From NCBI GenBank assembly GCA_017654735.1, contig JADPYG010000088.1, positions 930,001-994,000 on the forward strand: a DNA stretch of 64,000 nt, in the 5' to 3' direction. Under the pieces are notes generated by a model, which made no database searches, was not told the DNA's origin, and was given only the letters and a program-made list of their open reading frames with translations. The position numbers were made by a program, and so were the translations under genes. Each line of letters opens with the position of its first letter. Position 1 is the first letter of the stretch. Source of the DNA: Vishniacozyma victoriae (Eukaryota; Basidiomycota; Tremellomycetes; Tremellales; Bulleribasidiaceae). This document shows positions 59,332 through 64,000 of this stretch, piece after piece.

Positions 59332-60552
59332 CTAAGCCTTTCCGTCCTTCTTCAACTTTTCAACCTCAGACTGCCAATCGAACTTAGGATCAAAGCCCAA
59401 CATCTCCCTAGCCTTCTTGATGCTGATCAAACCCTCCCTAGGATCGTTGGTCTCGGGTGTATAATCGATATTTGGGAAAATCTGATTGACGAGTTCAGCA
59501 GTTGGGGAGGTGAAAGCGATATCGGCGTTTGCGATGTTGAATACATGAGTACCCTTGAGGTTGCTCTCTGTTGCTAATCGGAATGCTTGGGCACAGTCTC
59601 GTCCGTCGACATAACAGAATCCGCTAATCTGTCAGCTTGATTCGAAATATCAAATTGTCACAATTCTGATACGAGTGGACCAGCTGGGACTCATAGTCTA
59701 CCAGCCTGGGGCGTTCTAAGAGTTGGACGGTCCGTCCCTACACCCGTATCCGGAATATAGAAAAGGGATAAGGACTCACTTCCAAGCTCGAGAAGCGGGA
59801 TCGTTCTGGAATTTGGGGAACTTGGCGTAATCGGCGGGTAACATCACATTACTGAGTCGAATGTTGATGACTTTTAAAGTAGGATCCCATCGAGTATACT
59901 GTTCTGACATCTTCTCGCCCATAAGCTTGGATAAGGAGTAGCTCGATTCGGGTCGTTCGACTTCTTCAGTAACGGGTAGCTTGGTGGGACTGTGAGGGTA
60001 GAGAGGTAAACCGAAGACTGTCTCTGATGAAGCGAGGGCTACGGACTTGATACCGCATACTCGGGCTGCTTCGAGGACGTTGTACGTCTGACGGATGTTT
60101 GTGTGGAAAATGACGTGATTGGGCTGTTGTTCAGCTTTGTACTTGTGAGATGGACAGAAGACGTACAGCCTGCTCGGGAGAAGGGATAGCAGCAAGATGA
60201 ATGACTGCATCGATACCTTTGAAGAGCGAGTCCTGCTCAGTAAACTGGGCAACGACCTGTCCATAGTCGGTCAAATCGGTTCGAACAAATTTGGCAGCGA
60301 CATCAGCCTCGGAAGCGACAGGGGGCACCTGATCGACTGTTTTAAGTCAGTCACTGCTTCAGCCAAGGACTGAGGGTACGTACGATTGTAGACCTCCCAT
60401 CCGTGCTCTACCATCTCCCTGACGACACATCGGCCCAGTCTACCGGATCCACCGGTAACTACGACTCTCTTCTTCCTCTCTCGGTTCTTCTCCCTCAACG
60501 ACCTCTCACTGAGGGTGTGTTCTTTGGTGAATGATGCTACTGCTTCTGACAT
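59332..60552 (-). CDS. NAD-dependent epimerase/dehydratase (extended SDR)
   Basis: Exons start MSEAVASFTKEHTLSERSLR, and the Rossmann loop VVVTGGSGRLGRCVVREM follows a basic stretch. Later blocks are FVRTDLTDYGQVVAQF, IDAVIHLAAIPSPEQA, NVLEAARVCGIKSVALASS, the Y-x-x-x-K pair in SSYSLSKLMGEKM, and INIRLSNVM. The C-terminus ends EMLGFDPKFDWQSEVEK. Such enzymes act on nucleotide sugars or related hydroxy compounds with bound NAD; the substrate is not clear. A TATA-like TATATATA lies at 60615-60622, about 65 bp upstream on this strand. Confidence 0.9.
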
Positions 60553-60912
60553 TGTCTATGCTGTGATGATAGTAATAGGAATAGCTGGAAAAGTCCACGG
60601 GCACAGTCACGGTGTATATATACCCCGTTGAACCATGACCTCCACTTTGCCTCCACTTTACTCCATTAACCGGTCCGGATAAGGGCCGAGATCCCACGGA
60701 AGATCGGTAACGCCTCCACGGTAATTGGCGTGCATCCCACGTCACGAACAGTTACAAAGATACGATCTCAAGCCTGTCTACATGGCTGTCTGAAGCCTCC
60801 ACAAGTGCCTGAATAGAGGCAGAAGCCGATAGTATTTCGGGACAACTAGTCTCCCGCAGAATTTGTTATGTCCGCTGCTACCTCTTCTTAGATCGACGAA
60901 AGACTAGATCAA

Positions 60913-62335
60913 CTAGTCATCGATCCGTGCCATTGAAGCTGCAGCTGCCCCGGGTCCTCCACCTCTACCTCGCCCTCTGCCACCACCTCGTCCACCTCTT
61001 CCTTCCCCAGGTTCCGAGTTTCTCGTCAATATCGAGACGGCCGCGCCTCTTGCTGATCTATCCTTCCCATCGCCTTCTCCGCGATCGGCGCCTCCGCCTC
61101 TCTTTGCTCCACGCCCACCACGTCCCCTGCCTCCACCCCTACCTCCACCTCCACTTGCACCTTCAGCTCCGTTTGAATCGTCTCTTCTTGGTCTTCCTTG
61201 AGGACGTCCTGCTTCTCCATCTATTCTGGGTTCCCTTCCGACTGGTGGCTGCCCCTCGGTCGTTCGCTCTGGCCGTGGCTTCGATGATCTAGGTGGTCTG
61301 GGAGGCAGTGATTGATGAGACGCAGTTGTGTTTTGAGTTTGTGGTGTTGCGGTTCGGGTATTAGGTGCTGTTGCCGGTGTCCCATCGATAGCAGCGGAAG
61401 CATTAGGGCCTTTCTCCCTCTTCTTACCTCCCTTCTTCTTTGGGTTCGGAGTCGGAGCAGGTGCAGTAACGCTGTCTACCATGGTCACCTCTCTCCCTTT
61501 TCCAGCTACTAATATAGGTCCAGTATCGGCATGCGGTGCTCGTTTGGCTGCTGCGGCAGTGACTGATGCGATTGCTCGTCCTCGTGCATCCGAGGATGAT
61601 GCTGTTGTCTTCCCTTTCGATCTACCGCCACTTTTGCCGTGAATTCGCAGATGATCGAGTAAGGGTGTGGATGTAGGTTGAGCTACGGGAGCTGTAGATT
61701 CAGTACATTTTAGTGGTCACGAGAAGTTCACTTACTGGACACCTCAATCACTGCCTTCTCGGGTGGCATTTTCAGACTCTCCAGGAAGGATTGGTAATCG
61801 TGGTCTACTCGTCAGCCAATTCCACAATCTACGGTGACGGCCTTACCTTCCTCAATCGTTCCCTGCCTTCCATCCACCTTGACTTTGGCACTAAGCGGAG
61901 TCCTCTGGATTGGTGAGTACTCTACGACAGCTTGATATTCTTCTCCTATGAATCAGATGATTGCTCCATGTGGTCTGTCACCGCGTGGACTAACCTGTCT
62001 TTGACCTGAATACATGACCGTCATATGCCTGACGAAATTCCATCACCGCCTCAGGCGTCTTGAACAGCACATAAGCTCTCGAAAATACAGCATGTCCATC
62101 ATGTCTACCATCAGCCCTCTGTTTACCGTCCCATGATATAGACCTACTCATCTCCAAGTCGTCCAGCAACATATTGTTTCCAAGAAGCAGTATCATCCGA
62201 AACCCAAGTTCCTACTGATTTCCAAAAGATCTCCTCCGGCAACGCTGGCGGTAAACGCCTAATGACTATCTTTGTCCTTGCTGCATCTGTCTTACTCGAT
62301 CCACCTGGTTTATTGAGCTGAGCCAGGGTCGTCAT
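60913..62335 (-). CDS. UPF3: nonsense-mediated decay factor UPF3 with Gly/Arg-rich tail
   Basis: The Smg4/UPF3 RNP-like domain is near the N-terminus: TKIVIRRLPPALPEEIFWKS, DGHAVFSRAYVLFKTPEAVM, FRQAYDGHVFRSKTG and AVVEYSPIQRTPLSAKVKVD, followed by DHDYQSFLESLK. UPF3 connects UPF2 and UPF1 to ribosomes stalled at premature stop codons. After a Thr/Ala/Lys-rich linker (KKKGGKKREKGPNASAA), the last 90 residues are a long Gly/Arg tract, for example GGGGRGGGRGRGGRG, ending AAAASMARIDD. The start at MTTLAQLNKPGGSS is preferred; an upstream in-frame ATG at 62374 is possible. Confidence 0.9.
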
Positions 62336-62557
62336 CTGTGATTCGGGTGCTTGAAGTAAGTGTCGACGAGACAATGGAATAGATTGTTGGTTGATTGCTA
62401 AATGTAGTATTTGTCATCATGCTTATCACATTTAAACTGGTATTAGCTGTTGGCGGTTATCGGCTGGAACTTGCATTTCAACCGGTATGGATCAAAGGAT
62501 TCGGACCCATCCAGATCTTCTACTTTGCATACCATCAACCACATCAATAGTATCAGC

Positions 62558-64000
62558 ATGTCCGCCATTAAAGCCTTACGACCATCATTGCGAACCCCAT
62601 CTCGGTTTATTCAGCCGATCGCTCGCCGTCATGCTTCCAGTGAGTCTGACCTCGCAGATCGGAGCAGTACTGACCGTCGCAGAGTTCGCAGCTTTCGATT
62701 GGGAGGTATGAGATTATCTTCAGACCAAGTATGAAAACAATACTGATTCGAACAGGATCCACTCAACATGAAATCACTACTCACCGAAGATGAGATGGCA
62801 ATCCAGTCAGTACCCTCGTCCTCACAACCGATCTCGCTAATCATCAGGGAGACTGCCAATCAGTACTGCCAATCTAAATTACAGCCACGGGTCCTTGAGG
62901 CTTACCGAAATGTATGATAATCAGTGCTGAGGCCCACTGATAAGTGTAGGAGAACTTTGACCCCGAGATCCTGAGGGAGATGGGAGAGCTTGGACTTCTC
63001 GGAGCGACTATCGAAGGCTACGGCTGTGCCGGGGTCAGCAGTGTCGCGTACGGTCTCATTGCGAGAGAAGTTGAGAGGTGAGCGCAAGATACGTCTGAGG
63101 AGTGTCGTGGCTGATGTCAAGGGTCGATTCTGGATACCGATCGGCAATGAGTGTTCAATCTTCATGTACATATTCCCCGCAGGTCCAGGACGCAGCTGAC
63201 AATTTTCAGTGGTCATGCACCCAATCAACGAATTCGGAAGTGAAGAACAAAAAGAGAAATACCTTCCGAGGCTAGCAAAGGGTGAACTAATCGGTTGTTT
63301 CGTACGTCTCAGCTTAAGTGATCTTGACAAAAGCTGATGACAGGGTCTTACGGAACCCAATCACGGATCCGACCCTTCATCGATGGAGACCACTGCTGTC
63401 AAGACCAAGGAAGGATATACCTTGAATGGATCCAAGACTTGGATCTCGAACTCGCCCGTCGCCGGTCTGTTCGTCATCTGGGCAAGGGAAGTAGAGAATG
63501 GCGAGAAAGGCAAAGTCAGAGGTTTCCTCGTTGAAAAGGTGAGCACAATCCGGTTTTACGTGGGGTTTAGCTAACTGGTAGGAAACACCTGGTATCTCGG
63601 CACCTGCCATCAAGAACAAGCTAGCTCTCCGAGCATCCATCACCGGATCAGTATTCATGGAAGATGTCAAGATTTCCCATGACGCTCTACTACCCAAATC
63701 AGGAGGTCTCGGATCTCCATTCTCATGCCTCAACAACGCCAGATATGGTATCTCGTGGGGAGTCATGGGAGCCCTCGAGGACTGTATCGCCAGATCAAGG
63801 GAATACGCACTTGAGAGGTGAGTCGCTCTTTGTACCCATTGTGCCGTTAGCTTATTCCAGGCAACAATTCAATCGGCCCCTGGCATCCTTCCAGCTAGTA
63901 CAGAAGAAGTTCGCAGATGCCTCGGCCTCAGCGACACTTGGTCTTCTAGGTTCCCTCCAGCTCGGAAGGTTGAAGGACAGCGGTCAGTGGTCCCCCGACA
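62558..64000 (+). CDS. glutaryl-CoA dehydrogenase (C-terminus beyond window)
   Basis: At least seven exons are visible. [20 protein letters not shown] is a mitochondrial presequence. The acyl-CoA dehydrogenase N-domain follows with [39 protein letters not shown], and [20 protein letters not shown], then the FAD/substrate segment [20 protein letters not shown], typical of glutaryl-CoA dehydrogenase, and [19 protein letters not shown]. The last residues seen are [18 protein letters not shown] and [15 protein letters not shown]. The enzyme converts glutaryl-CoA to crotonyl-CoA in lysine and tryptophan breakdown in the mitochondrial matrix. The catalytic Glu lies past the window end. Confidence 0.95.

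Overview
The window is nuclear DNA of a basidiomycete fungus, most likely a tremellomycete related to Cryptococcus, Kwoniella or Tremella. The reasons are the eukaryotic gene set (spliceosome, TFIID, Ran, complex I presequence protein, exportin-T), the density of introns (about 40-60 nt each, many per gene), and the intron 3' ends, where an AGCTGA(C/T) branch site often lies only a few bases before the AG. Genes are closely packed on both strands. I see no transposon, rRNA, tRNA or CRISPR array. Species cannot be fixed from the sequence alone.

Layout. 0-7 kb: a partial CRAL-TRIO lipid-transfer gene, a degenerate EXO5-type nuclease, a transaldolase paralog divergent from the URA3 orotidylate decarboxylase, and a DUF1295 membrane reductase. 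7-11 kb: a gene-poor stretch, a secreted Ser/Ala-rich protein and an RTA1-family membrane protein. 11-26 kb: housekeeping genes PRP46 (splicing), an SDR, TAF2 with three C-terminal bromodomain-like modules, Ran GTPase, COX20, adenylosuccinate lyase and malate dehydrogenase. 27-30 kb: a tandem array of two monothiol thioredoxin-like genes and one classical thioredoxin. 31-34 kb: an RFX transcription factor. 34-46.6 kb: gamma-glutamyltransferase, Xaa-Pro dipeptidase, a full-length ABCC transporter with TMD0 and, divergently, a glutathione S-transferase-like gene. 46.7-64 kb: AFG1 ATPase, a small mitochondrial protein, exportin-T, NDUFS7 and OXA1 (divergent), an unknown coiled-coil protein, an NAD-dependent epimerase, UPF3 and a partial glutaryl-CoA dehydrogenase.

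Two functional themes appear. One is thiol and glutathione chemistry across 27-47 kb: thioredoxins, GGT, a dipeptidase, an ABCC pump and a GST. The other is mitochondrial biogenesis: COX20, AFG1, the small presequence protein, NDUFS7, OXA1 and GCDH. The most unusual observations are 1-nt and 5-nt micro-exons that split the Ran P-loop, the TAF2-bromodomain architecture, an EXO5 homolog that keeps its Fe-S cysteines but has lost its nuclease residues, the monothiol thioredoxin paralogs, and a 133-bp triplication over the PRP46 stop codon.
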